NCBI GenBank assembly: GCA_026398275.1
Contig: JAPLTF010000072.1
Coordinates: 1-64,000, forward strand
DNA from: Verrucomicrobiota bacterium
GTDB lineage: Bacteria > Verrucomicrobiota > Verrucomicrobiia > Chthoniobacterales > Terrimicrobiaceae
Length of the DNA stretch: 64,000 bases
Reading direction: 5' to 3'
Both the position numbers and the translations under genes were made by a program. The notes beneath the pieces are model-generated. The model was not told the DNA's origin, did not search any database, and was given only the letters and a program-made list of their open reading frames with translations. Of this stretch, positions 49,840-58,370 are shown one piece after another. Positions within the stretch are counted from its first letter, which is position 1, and each line of letters opens with the position of its first letter.

Positions 49840-51081
49840 ATGAGCCAGACCCTTGCCCGATGCATTCTTGAGGCCCAATCCTTCACCCGCGTGCATGCCC
49901 GCGCGCAGGAGATCCTTCGTGGCGGGCTCTCCGCCGGAGCCCGCTACCCGGAGGTCTGGATTCGCGACCTCGCCACGTTCATCGAGATGGCCTGCGATGT
50001 CGGCGACCGCTCCGAGATCCGGCGCGCGCTCCTGATGTTTTTTGATTTCCAGCAAACCGACGGCGCGATCGTTGACGGCTACACGCGCCGGGACGAGAGC
50101 GTGGATCCTTACAACTACATCACCAGCCCGAAGCATCCGGAGATGGTCGGCCATAAAAACACGGTGGAAACCGATCAGGAGAGTTCGCTTGTGATCGGGA
50201 TTCGCCGCTATATTGAGAGCACCGGCGACGAAACGATCCTCGGCGAGATCGTGGACGGCAGATCCGTGCTGGACCGGCTTGGCGACGCGATCTCGTGGGT
50301 TTACAGCGCCCGATGGAGCGAGGCTCATGGGCTCGCGTGGAATGCCACGACGATTGACTGGGGCGACTGCCAGCCCGAGCACGAGTGGGGTGTCGAGCTG
50401 GATGCCGATTCGCACCCGGCGCTCTGCATCTACACCAACGCCATGCTCAGCATGGCCCTCCGCGACCTGTCCTGGCTGAATGGGCGGGCCGGGCGCCCTC
50501 AGGGTTATTGGAGCGAGCTCGGCGAGCGCCTCCACGACTCTGTGCGGAAACACCTGTGGGATGCGGAGCGCCAGAAGTATCGGCCTCACGTCTATCTCGA
50601 CAAGGGATCCCCGTTTCCGGCGGACTACGATGAGTCGCCGATCTTTTTCCACGGCGGCACGGCAATGGCCATGCTGGCCGGATTGCTGACCCGCGAGGAG
50701 GCGCTCGCCTGCGCCGAGCGCATGATGCGAAATGTTGCCGAGGCGGGGGCCTGCACCGTGGGGATCACCATCTGGCCGCTCTACAATGTGCCGAGCATGC
50801 CCAATACCAACTACCACATGCCGTTCGTTTACCAGAATGGCGGCGATTGGCCGTGGTGGGGAGGCCGCGTGCCGCAAGGGCTGCTCGCCTGCGGGCTGCC
50901 GGAGGAGGCGTATGCCGCCCTGCTCCCGATCGTGGAAATGATCGAAACCCACGACGGATTCTTCGAATGGCATGCTCCCGACGGCACCCCGCACGGCTCG
51001 AAAACTTTCCGCGGAGCGGCGGGCGTGGTCGGCGGCGCCATCGAGCAGCTGCGTTCCTGGGCTGCCGATCAGCTCCGCTGA
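49840..51081 (+). CDS. Six-hairpin glycosidase-like protein
   Basis: From ATG 49840 the protein has 413 residues, almost entirely alpha-helical with the repeat style of an (alpha/alpha)6 barrel. Notable stretches are Glu-Val-Trp-Ile-Arg-Asp-Leu-Ala-Thr-Phe near residue 43, Thr-Asp-Gly-Ala-Ile-Val-Asp-Gly, and Trp-Gly-Asp-Cys-Gln-Pro-Glu around residue 178. A late Gly-Gly-Asp-Trp-Pro-Trp-Trp-Gly-Gly also stands out. These resemble glucoamylase/trehalase-type barrels in which the Asp and Glu of such motifs are catalytic. No signal peptide; probably works on oligosaccharides in the cell. It follows the LamG/DUF1961 gene by 20 bases. I cannot assign a numbered family. Confidence 0.7.
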   Translation: MSQTLARCILEAQSFTRVHARAQEILRGGLSAGARYPEVWIRDLATFIEMACDVGDRSEIRRALLMFFDFQQTDGAIVDGYTRRDESVDPYNYITSPKHPEMVGHKNTVETDQESSLVIGIRRYIESTGDETILGEIVDGRSVLDRLGDAISWVYSARWSEAHGLAWNATTIDWGDCQPEHEWGVELDADSHPALCIYTNAMLSMALRDLSWLNGRAGRPQGYWSELGERLHDSVRKHLWDAERQKYRPHVYLDKGSPFPADYDESPIFFHGGTAMAMLAGLLTREEALACAERMMRNVAEAGACTVGITIWPLYNVPSMPNTNYHMPFVYQNGGDWPWWGGRVPQGLLACGLPEEAYAALLPIVEMIETHDGFFEWHAPDGTPHGSKTFRGAAGVVGGAIEQLRSWAADQLR

Positions 51082-51119
51082 GGCCGCCGGCTAATTTCTC
51101 ATCAGCCAGAGCACGACGT

Positions 51120-53393
51120 ATGACCCAACTCCTGCCGATCAACGAGTCCGAGGCAGTCTTCGCCTCCTTCAACGATTCCCACATCTGCACGCAGCTGACA
51201 TGCGCGCTGACTCCCGTGGGGGCGCAGGGATTTTACTCCTCCGTCTACTGGGACCAGCTCAAGGTCTCCTGGGATCACTGCAAATCCGGAGCCACCGCCG
51301 GCTTCATCGACCTGCCGGTGGATCTGCCCGTAGAGGGGTTCAACGAGTTCGTGTTTTGCCTGACGATCCCGCAGGCTGTGTCCGTGCGGTTTCTTGTCGA
51401 GCGCGCTGGCGGAAGCTGGGAGCCCCTCGGCGTAGCTGTCCCGGGAACCCTCACGCGCCAGGAAATCGTCCGCCCGATCCCGGCTCCCGGATTCCATACG
51501 CTGCGCGTGGAGGCGATCGCGCAGGAGGAAACTCCGCAGACGATCAGCCTGATCTGGTTCGGCATTCGTAACAGCGCGCTGGCCGCTCTCGTGGCGAAAA
51601 ACAAAGTTCGCTGGAATCCCGAGTGGCGAGGCCTGATCAAGCCGGATGCCGAGTGGGGCGGGATCCGCTTCCGGCGCGGCCTTCTCTTTGATGACAAGGA
51701 TCTCGCAGGCTTGCGCGCCAAAAAGGATCTTCCCGGCTGGAGCTCTCATTTTCAAAAACTCGAAGCAGCCGCGCGCAAGGCGATGGAGCGGATTCCCGAG
51801 GACGATCTGGCGATCAGCGATTTTGCGCCGTTTTCCGACGAGCGGTATGTCCGCACTCCGGAGCGGGGACGCATGCCGTTCTACTACGACGCGCTGCGGC
51901 TCGCGATCGTCGGCCTGGTGAACGACGACAAGGCGATGATCCGCCATGCCCTCCGCTACCTCATGTGCATGCTGCATCTCAAACATTGGTCGCCCTCCGG
52001 TGAGACCCGGCTCACGGGCTCGACATGGGACCAGCGCTGCTTCACCGAAGAGATGATGACCACCTCCGTCGCGCTGCTCATGGACTGGCTCGACAGCGCG
52101 CTCACTGATCGCGCCCGCGAGCTGGGGACCACGATGCTCTGGGACCGCGGACTCGCGATCATCGAGCGCGACATGGCGAAATTCGAATACGTCCACCACA
52201 TGAACCAGGGCGCCTGGTTCTGCCGGGCGCGCGTGCTCGGCGGCTTGTTCCTCGAGAAGGAATGGCCGCAGCTGGGCCAGGATTACGTCGAGCGCGCGAT
52301 GGGCCAGTTGCGGGCGACGATGGACCGCTACGTGCTCGCCGACGGCGGCATGGACGAGGGGCCGATGTATCTGCTTCTGACCATGGAGACCATCCTCGGC
52401 GCGCTTCACGCCTATGCGCGTGCGAGGGGAGCCGATGTCCGCACGCTGCTTCCCGACGCGTTCCCTCACATGGCGCAATACTTCGAGGTGCTCGCGCAGA
52501 CCTCGCCGGGGCTCCACATCCCGGATGGCGATTGCGCCACCGAGTCGCAGAATAGCGACACCTGCCCGATGCTCGCCGCCCTGTTTCCGGGTTCGGTGTA
52601 TGCTCGGCTCGCGGCGGGCGGACTCCTCAAAGATCGTCCGTTCTGCTACACGGACCACTACGTTGGCACCGGGGTGTTTTCCTTTATCTTCGGGCCGGAC
52701 CACATCGCCGAGGCGCAATCTGTCGGCGCTCCCTTCAGCCTGCTGTCCGTCACCGGGCTTGCCGGCAGCTACCGAAAAGCAGGCGAACGTTCGTTGCGTC
52801 TGGTCTTGGCAGGCAGCAAGGCAAACCCCAGCCACGCTCATCGGGACAAGGGGGGATTCTTTGCCGAGGTGGACGCCAAACCCACATTCATCGACCGCGG
52901 ACAGGTCCGCTACGACGACCCCCGCGTGAGGCTTCTCAGCCGCACGGAGAACCACAACACCCTGGCCCCAAGCTTCGACGGGATCACCACCATCGAACAG
53001 ATCACACCCCCCTCGCCTCTCATCCCAACCGCCTCCGGAGACGAAAATTCCTTTCGCGCGTCCTTGGATCTCACCCCGGTCTGGGAGGGCTCGATGCGGT
53101 CCTGCGCCCGGAGCATTGACTCGCCGGATCTTGAGGGATGGATAGTCGAGGACACGGGCGAACTCTGCCGTGAAGGGCAGGTGGTTTTCTTTCTGCAAAG
53201 TCCCATGCCATTTGAGGGAAATGCCGGGGACTGGACGTGCGGGCAGGTCGCGATCCATGCTCCCTGGGCGGTCCGCGCGGACACGGCAGAGCACCTCATC
53301 GACTGCGAATTCCGGAAGATCCACCGCCTCCGCCTCTGGAGCGCACCTCTCACCTCCTTCCACATCAAAACCACTTTCCGAAGGGTTTGTTGA
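51120..53393 (+). CDS. Heparinase II/III-family polysaccharide lyase-like protein
   Basis: From ATG 51120 the protein is 757 residues: an N-terminal beta-sandwich (about 1-165), an (alpha/alpha) toroid (about 180-520), and a C-terminal beta-sandwich. The C-terminal domain opens with His-Ala-His-Arg-Asp-Lys-Gly-Gly-Phe-Phe and then Phe-Ile-Asp-Arg-Gly, the heparinase II/III signature with its metal-binding histidine region. Family members cleave uronic-acid-containing polymers (alginate, heparin, chondroitin) by elimination. No signal peptide is visible, so it may be an oligo-lyase acting inside the cell. It is 38 bases downstream of the six-hairpin gene. The uronate substrate is unknown. Confidence 0.8.
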   Translation: MTQLLPINESEAVFASFNDSHICTQLTCALTPVGAQGFYSSVYWDQLKVSWDHCKSGATAGFIDLPVDLPVEGFNEFVFCLTIPQAVSVRFLVERAGGSWEPLGVAVPGTLTRQEIVRPIPAPGFHTLRVEAIAQEETPQTISLIWFGIRNSALAALVAKNKVRWNPEWRGLIKPDAEWGGIRFRRGLLFDDKDLAGLRAKKDLPGWSSHFQKLEAAARKAMERIPEDDLAISDFAPFSDERYVRTPERGRMPFYYDALRLAIVGLVNDDKAMIRHALRYLMCMLHLKHWSPSGETRLTGSTWDQRCFTEEMMTTSVALLMDWLDSALTDRARELGTTMLWDRGLAIIERDMAKFEYVHHMNQGAWFCRARVLGGLFLEKEWPQLGQDYVERAMGQLRATMDRYVLADGGMDEGPMYLLLTMETILGALHAYARARGADVRTLLPDAFPHMAQYFEVLAQTSPGLHIPDGDCATESQNSDTCPMLAALFPGSVYARLAAGGLLKDRPFCYTDHYVGTGVFSFIFGPDHIAEAQSVGAPFSLLSVTGLAGSYRKAGERSLRLVLAGSKANPSHAHRDKGGFFAEVDAKPTFIDRGQVRYDDPRVRLLSRTENHNTLAPSFDGITTIEQITPPSPLIPTASGDENSFRASLDLTPVWEGSMRSCARSIDSPDLEGWIVEDTGELCREGQVVFFLQSPMPFEGNAGDWTCGQVAIHAPWAVRADTAEHLIDCEFRKIHRLRLWSAPLTSFHIKTTFRRVC

Positions 53394-53496
53394 CCCTCCA
53401 TGAACGACAGGAGAGCCGCACCTGCCAGAGGCGACCGCCCTCCATTCCGTGCGCTCACGCGCGGATCAGGATTGACGTAGCTGCCTTGACGGTGTA

Positions 53497-53516
53497 GTCA
53501 TTATAACGACATCATG
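53497..53516. promoter_or_regulatory. Operator-like element abutting the start of the 1313-residue protein gene
   Basis: GTCATTATAACGACATCATG is palindrome-like (GTC-TTATAA-GAC) and on the minus strand contains ATGATGTCGTTATAAT, matching the 44431 and 48116 elements. It ends in the gene's ATG. As at 20124 and 61741, it touches the 5' end of a gene for a secreted protein with the shared module. No convincing -35/-10 pair was found. Confidence 0.5.
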
Positions 53517-56500
53517 TCAGCCCGTCTCCAGTGTTCCTATTTTTTGTCGGTGCTTTTGGCCATGTCGGCAGGGCATTTGTCTGCGGCGCTTCTTCCTGCG
53601 GGCGTCACGGTGGATAAGCTGACGGATACCAGCAAGTGGGCTAGCACTGCGACGCAGGGAACAATTGCGATCTCCACGCAGACGATCCTGAACGGCGATC
53701 CCCTCGATCCGGCGGACACCCGGGTGATCAGTCTCTCCGGATGGCCCGAGCCTGCCGGCACCATTCCCGGCTTGTTCGCCTACAAAGCGCCGGCGGGATA
53801 CCGCATCAGCAAGGTCAGGCTCTCGATTTGCAACTACGACGATGGCGCCCAAAGTGTTTCCCAAGGAGTTGGGATTGCGGATTCCAGCGGCCACCGGATT
53901 TCATCGGTCCCTTACAACGCGACGTTCACTAAAGGCGTGACCCCGTGGATTAGGTCTGCAGCTTCCTACAGCGGGATCACTCCGGTCTATACGAAAATGG
54001 GAATGCCGAATCCTGTTCAGGGCACCTGGCAGTGGTATATGATGGAGGTGGATCTGCCCGAGAGCGCGGTGAGCCTCATTGATGGCCACACCGAGCGGTT
54101 CAATGCCCTTTCGGTCGGGTTTTGGGACTGGAATGGCTGGACGCCTTATGTCGGCACGGTGGAATTGACCGTCGTTCCGGCGCCGGTCGCGCCGGCATCG
54201 ATCACCGTGACCGCCCCGAATGGATTCCAGCGTTGGGATCCCGGCGATTTCACGCCGATGTTGCCGGTGGTCAGTTGGAACTCCCAAGGCGTGGAGAACG
54301 TGAGGATCGACCTCTACAAGGGAGGGTTGTTTTTTAAGAACCTCGTTGCGAGCATGCCGGCGGCCTTTGGGACATACACGGGATACACGATCGACAACAC
54401 CACCGCTCTCGGCGGCGATTTCCGGGTCCGGGTGAGCAGCGTCGAGTCGCCTGCGGTATTCGACGACAGCGATAACGCTTTCGTCATCAAATCAAATTCC
54501 TCCGACAACACGATCGTCGTCACGACCACTATCCAAAGGAACCCTTCTGCCATCACCCTGCATTGGCCTTCTTACAGCCGTGATCCTTCCGTGTATTATG
54601 AGATTTTCCGCCGTCCCTTAACGTCACTCGGCAGCAGTTCCTGGGGGCCGTCGCTGGCGGGGGGGGGCGTCTTTAACGGGACGAACTGGGTGCCGATCCC
54701 GGGCGGACTGACCGTTGCCGACACGAGCTGGACCGACACCAATGTTACGCCAGGGGTGCTGTATGAGTATAAGCTCGTCCGCAGTGGCTACGCCGATGGC
54801 TATGTCGCTGCGGGCATCGACTTGCCAATGACCGAGGATCGCGGGACGGTGGTCCTGCTGGTGGATGACACGATGTCCGCTCCCCTCGCCGCCGAGCTGC
54901 TCCAGATGAAGAAAGACCTGGTGGGTGACGGGTGGAAGGTGGTCCAGCACGATGCCCCTCGCAAAAGCGTCACCGACGCCGGGTGGAAGGAGTCGGTCGT
55001 CTCGAACAAGGCGCTGATCAAGGCGGACGCCCTCGCCGACCCAAACGTGAAGGCTGTCTCTATCATCGGCCATGTTGCGATCCCGTATTCCGGAAACCTG
55101 AATCCCGACGGGCACGCCGAGCACAAGGGCGCATGGCCGGCCGATGGCTATTATGGCGATTTGAGCGGTAGCTGGACGGACAGCACGGTGAATAATTCGG
55201 CGACCGCGCTCGGGGCGGATTTTTCGCAGCAAAGGAACGTGCCCGGCGACGGGAAGTTCGATCAGAGCAGCTTTCCCGCAGCGCCGACGCTGGCGGTGGG
55301 ACGCGTGGATCTGCAGGGGATGTCCTCCTTCGCGCTGAGCGAGACGGAGCTTTTGAGGCAATACCTCATAAAGGACCACAACTTCCGGCACAAGCTTCTG
55401 ACAGCCCAGCCGAGGGTTATCATCGACGAGAACTTCAGCAGCGCCTACGCCATGAGCGGGTATCAGAATAGCAGCATGCTCGGTGGCGAGTCGAAGATCG
55501 ACCGGCTCGACTATCTGGCGACGCTGAAAAACAATGCCTATCTCTTTGCATGCGCCAATGGGGGCGGAGCTTTGACCTCGGCCCAAGGTGTGGGCTCCAC
55601 GGCAGACATCGCCTCCAACAACCCGCGGGCGATTTTCACCGAGCTTTTCGGCAGCTACTTCGGCGATTGGGATCATACGGACAGTTTTCTTCGGGCTCCA
55701 CTGGCCACCACCTACGGGCTCACCTGTATCTGGGGTTCCAGGCCGAACTGGACATTCCATCCAATGGGAATGGGGCGAACCACCGGCGACTGTGCGCGAT
55801 TGACCATGAATAGCAATGCCGGCTTCTTCGACATGGATTACGGTTCCGGTTACGTGCATATCTCGCTTCTGGGCGATCCGACGCTGAGGCTGCACGTCGT
55901 TCCGCCGGTGACCGATGTCGCCAGCGCGACCTCCAATGGCATGACGCGGATTTCGTGGAGCGCTCCGGAAGACCCGGGTGTGGTGGGCTATCACGTTTAC
56001 CGGGCGACCAGCGAGCTCGGGCCGTTTACCCGGCTGACCGGAACGGCGGCAAATGCGGCCAACCCATCCGGCTCGCCGATCACAACGACCCTTTACACGG
56101 ATACGAGCGGGACAGTGGGCATGACTTACATGGTCCGCGCGGTGAAGAACGAGAACGGCGACAACCCCGGCGGCAGCAATTATTTCAACCTCAGCCAGGG
56201 AGTGCTTGCCGGCCCGCAGGTCGTGGCAAACTACGAATCGGAAATCAAATCCCCTGCGGAATCGGCGGCCCTGGGCTGGACCTATTTTACCACCGACCAG
56301 GGAGGATCGAATCTCGCCGCGAGCCTCGCAGACCTTTGGAGTCTCAACTCCGCCTGGCAGGCTGCCAATAAAAGATATACGAGCACGTATGGGGGAGTGG
56401 GTCTCGTGGAGGCTTACGCCGCCGATTGTGCCATCGGCGTCATCAATCCCTTTGTCCAACCCGGCTACATCACGCCCGGTGACAACGGCGCCTGTTTCGT

Positions 56501-57455
56501 CGCCCGCTGGACTTCGGACGTTACCGCCACCTCGCTGAACATCGCGGGATCCTGCGGGCTCATTGTCGCGGAGTCCGGATCCAACTACGGGACATTAAAA
56601 TTTCTCATCCGCCACAACGGGGGCCCCCCGCAGCTGATGACGACGAATGTTTACAATGACACGGCCAAATATTCCTACAGCCATGACATTGCTAATGTCG
56701 TCGTGGGCGACACGATCGATCTGATCGTCTGGGGAGACCCGCACAACTGGGAAACGAAAGCCCTGCTCAGATCGACGTTCAGCGCGTTGCTGAAAGTCAG
56801 CCAGACGATCGCGTTTGGATCTCTCCCCGCCAAAACTTCCGGTGATCCGGCCTTTGCGCTGGGTGCAGCCGCGAGCAGCGGGCTGGCGGTCACCTATGCC
56901 AGTTCAAATCCCGCCGTCGTGACGATCACCGGCAACATGGCAACAATCGTCGGCCCCGGGACATCAATTATCACCGCCTCGCAGCCGGGCGATGCCAGCT
57001 TCAACGCCGCGCCAAACGCCACGCAAACGCTCACGGTCAATGCCGCTGCCACTCCGATGCAGGGCTGGCTCGCTGCCAACAGCCTCCCGACCGATGCCAC
57101 GGGCAACGGCGCACCGGGTGCCTCGCCGGCGGGCGACGGGATCAAGAACCAAATGAAATTCGCGCTCGGAATTGACGCATGGATATCGGGCTACCAAGGG
57201 CATCTTGCGCACGGGTCCGTCAATCTTTCCGGCAAGGATTACCTGACGCTAACTTACAAATCCCCCGAGCCCGCCGTGGCCTCCTGTACGGTGAAAACCT
57301 CCGCCGATCTCGTCACCTGGTCCGCCGCAGAAACTGTGGGCGTTTCCTCCTCCGCTGCGGCTGGAATCCGCACGACCACAGTGCGCGACAGCATCAGCAT
57401 CCAAGATGCCACCCGGCGGTTCATCCGGCTGGAAGTCGGGCCGCAAACGCACTAG
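53514..57455 (+). CDS. Large secreted mosaic protein with C25-peptidase-like core and shared module
   Basis: The 1313-residue protein has a signal peptide (about 1-25) and N-terminal beta domains (to ~330). A fibronectin-III-like domain (~335-440) follows. The alpha/beta core (~445-790) has Thr-Val-Val-Leu-Leu-Val-Asp-Asp, Ile-Ile-Gly-His-Val-Ala, Val-Gly-Arg-Val-Asp-Leu, Phe-Ala-Cys-Ala-Asn-Gly-Gly-Gly and Leu-Leu-Gly-Asp-Pro-Thr-Leu-Arg, a layout like C25 (gingipain-type) peptidases; His and Cys could be catalytic. Next come a second fibronectin-like domain, the ~185-residue module shared with the proteins at 19401 and 61817, an Ig-like domain, and a tail of the type that often ends verrucomicrobial secreted proteins. 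No PEP-CTERM tag. Peptidase activity is an inference. Confidence 0.72.
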   Translation: MSARLQCSYFLSVLLAMSAGHLSAALLPAGVTVDKLTDTSKWASTATQGTIAISTQTILNGDPLDPADTRVISLSGWPEPAGTIPGLFAYKAPAGYRISKVRLSICNYDDGAQSVSQGVGIADSSGHRISSVPYNATFTKGVTPWIRSAASYSGITPVYTKMGMPNPVQGTWQWYMMEVDLPESAVSLIDGHTERFNALSVGFWDWNGWTPYVGTVELTVVPAPVAPASITVTAPNGFQRWDPGDFTPMLPVVSWNSQGVENVRIDLYKGGLFFKNLVASMPAAFGTYTGYTIDNTTALGGDFRVRVSSVESPAVFDDSDNAFVIKSNSSDNTIVVTTTIQRNPSAITLHWPSYSRDPSVYYEIFRRPLTSLGSSSWGPSLAGGGVFNGTNWVPIPGGLTVADTSWTDTNVTPGVLYEYKLVRSGYADGYVAAGIDLPMTEDRGTVVLLVDDTMSAPLAAELLQMKKDLVGDGWKVVQHDAPRKSVTDAGWKESVVSNKALIKADALADPNVKAVSIIGHVAIPYSGNLNPDGHAEHKGAWPADGYYGDLSGSWTDSTVNNSATALGADFSQQRNVPGDGKFDQSSFPAAPTLAVGRVDLQGMSSFALSETELLRQYLIKDHNFRHKLLTAQPRVIIDENFSSAYAMSGYQNSSMLGGESKIDRLDYLATLKNNAYLFACANGGGALTSAQGVGSTADIASNNPRAIFTELFGSYFGDWDHTDSFLRAPLATTYGLTCIWGSRPNWTFHPMGMGRTTGDCARLTMNSNAGFFDMDYGSGYVHISLLGDPTLRLHVVPPVTDVASATSNGMTRISWSAPEDPGVVGYHVYRATSELGPFTRLTGTAANAANPSGSPITTTLYTDTSGTVGMTYMVRAVKNENGDNPGGSNYFNLSQGVLAGPQVVANYESEIKSPAESAALGWTYFTTDQGGSNLAASLADLWSLNSAWQAANKRYTSTYGGVGLVEAYAADCAIGVINPFVQPGYITPGDNGACFVARWTSDVTATSLNIAGSCGLIVAESGSNYGTLKFLIRHNGGPPQLMTTNVYNDTAKYSYSHDIANVVVGDTIDLIVWGDPHNWETKALLRSTFSALLKVSQTIAFGSLPAKTSGDPAFALGAAASSGLAVTYASSNPAVVTITGNMATIVGPGTSIITASQPGDASFNAAPNATQTLTVNAAATPMQGWLAANSLPTDATGNGAPGASPAGDGIKNQMKFALGIDAWISGYQGHLAHGSVNLSGKDYLTLTYKSPEPAVASCTVKTSADLVTWSAAETVGVSSSAAAGIRTTTVRDSISIQDATRRFIRLEVGPQTH

Positions 57456-57482
57456 TGTAGTCCGTCAAGCAGATTTCATATT

Positions 57483-58289
57483 ATGAAGACTTCGGCATTT
57501 CGATCTCCTTTCTGCCTTAACCCTCGTCCCCAAAAACTCTTTGCCAAGGGCAACATAGGATTCACCCTGGTTGAGCTCCTCGTTGTCATCGCGATCATCG
57601 CGATCCTGGCTGCTTTGCTCTTTCCGTCCTTTCAGAAAGCAAGGTCGTCGGCAAACGGGGCGAAATGCCTTTCCAACCTCAGACAACTGGCACTCGCCTA
57701 CCGACTCTGCATCAACGAGAATAATAACGGAAATTTGCCGAGCGGTTCCTGGGGAGGAGAGTCCGGAGGCCCATGGTATTGGTGGACGGCCCTGGATCCT
57801 TATCTGAGCAATCCCGTCAATGTAAAGATTTGTCCCGGGGCAACCCAGGGGCCGGCGGCGGTGGCGGGAGGCCCGGGAGCGCGGCCCGGCGTCTATTACG
57901 TGCCGGCCAATAAGTTGGAAACCTGGGGCTATGACGGAATCCGGGGAGGCTACGGCTTCAATGGGTTGGCCCAGCAAACCACCTGGATGGGCGAAGGCGG
58001 CTATTACAAGAGAGGAATGGATTTGAAAGCAGATGTCCCTTTGTTCCTGGACTCAATATGGCTTGATACCTGGGTGCGGCTGCCGGTTCAATGGCCGCCG
58101 GATTTAAGTGGAAAAAGCGCTCAAGGCGGCCCTTGGGGCTGGTTCTTCATGATTGACCGACATTCAAAAAACCACACCAACATGTCTTTTGGCGACGGTC
58201 ACGCGGAGTCGGTCTCCTTCGACAGATACTGGGACCTCCAATGGAGTCCGGACTTTGTAAAACAGGGGATATTGAAAGCGCCTTATTGA
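57483..58289 (+). CDS. Prepilin-type N-terminal methylation domain protein with H-X9-DG tail (DUF1559-like)
   Basis: The 268-residue protein carries a type IV prepilin signal: Gly26 followed by Phe-Thr-Leu-Val-Glu with the conserved Glu at +5, then a long hydrophobic helix. The 26-residue leader is longer than average. The C-terminus has [10 protein letters not shown], the H-X9-DG box of the DUF1559 family expanded in Planctomycetota and Verrucomicrobiota. It is probably a minor pseudopilin or secreted pilin-like protein of a type II/IV export apparatus. It follows the 1313-residue protein by 27 bases and may be co-transcribed with it. Confidence 0.9.
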   Translation: MKTSAFRSPFCLNPRPQKLFAKGNIGFTLVELLVVIAIIAILAALLFPSFQKARSSANGAKCLSNLRQLALAYRLCINENNNGNLPSGSWGGESGGPWYWWTALDPYLSNPVNVKICPGATQGPAAVAGGPGARPGVYYVPANKLETWGYDGIRGGYGFNGLAQQTTWMGEGGYYKRGMDLKADVPLFLDSIWLDTWVRLPVQWPPDLSGKSAQGGPWGWFFMIDRHSKNHTNMSFGDGHAESVSFDRYWDLQWSPDFVKQGILKAPY

Positions 58290-58370
58290 GCGAGGGCCGG
58301 AAAAACACCACGCTTGCGCTGCGCCAGACCTTTTCGGCGGACTGCCGTGCCAATCCTCCGGCATGCCCCG

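Noticed and set aside
54624-56459. 611-codon open frame antisense to the 1313-residue protein gene
   Set aside because: Shadow frame without motifs; the plus strand has a signal peptide and recognisable domains.
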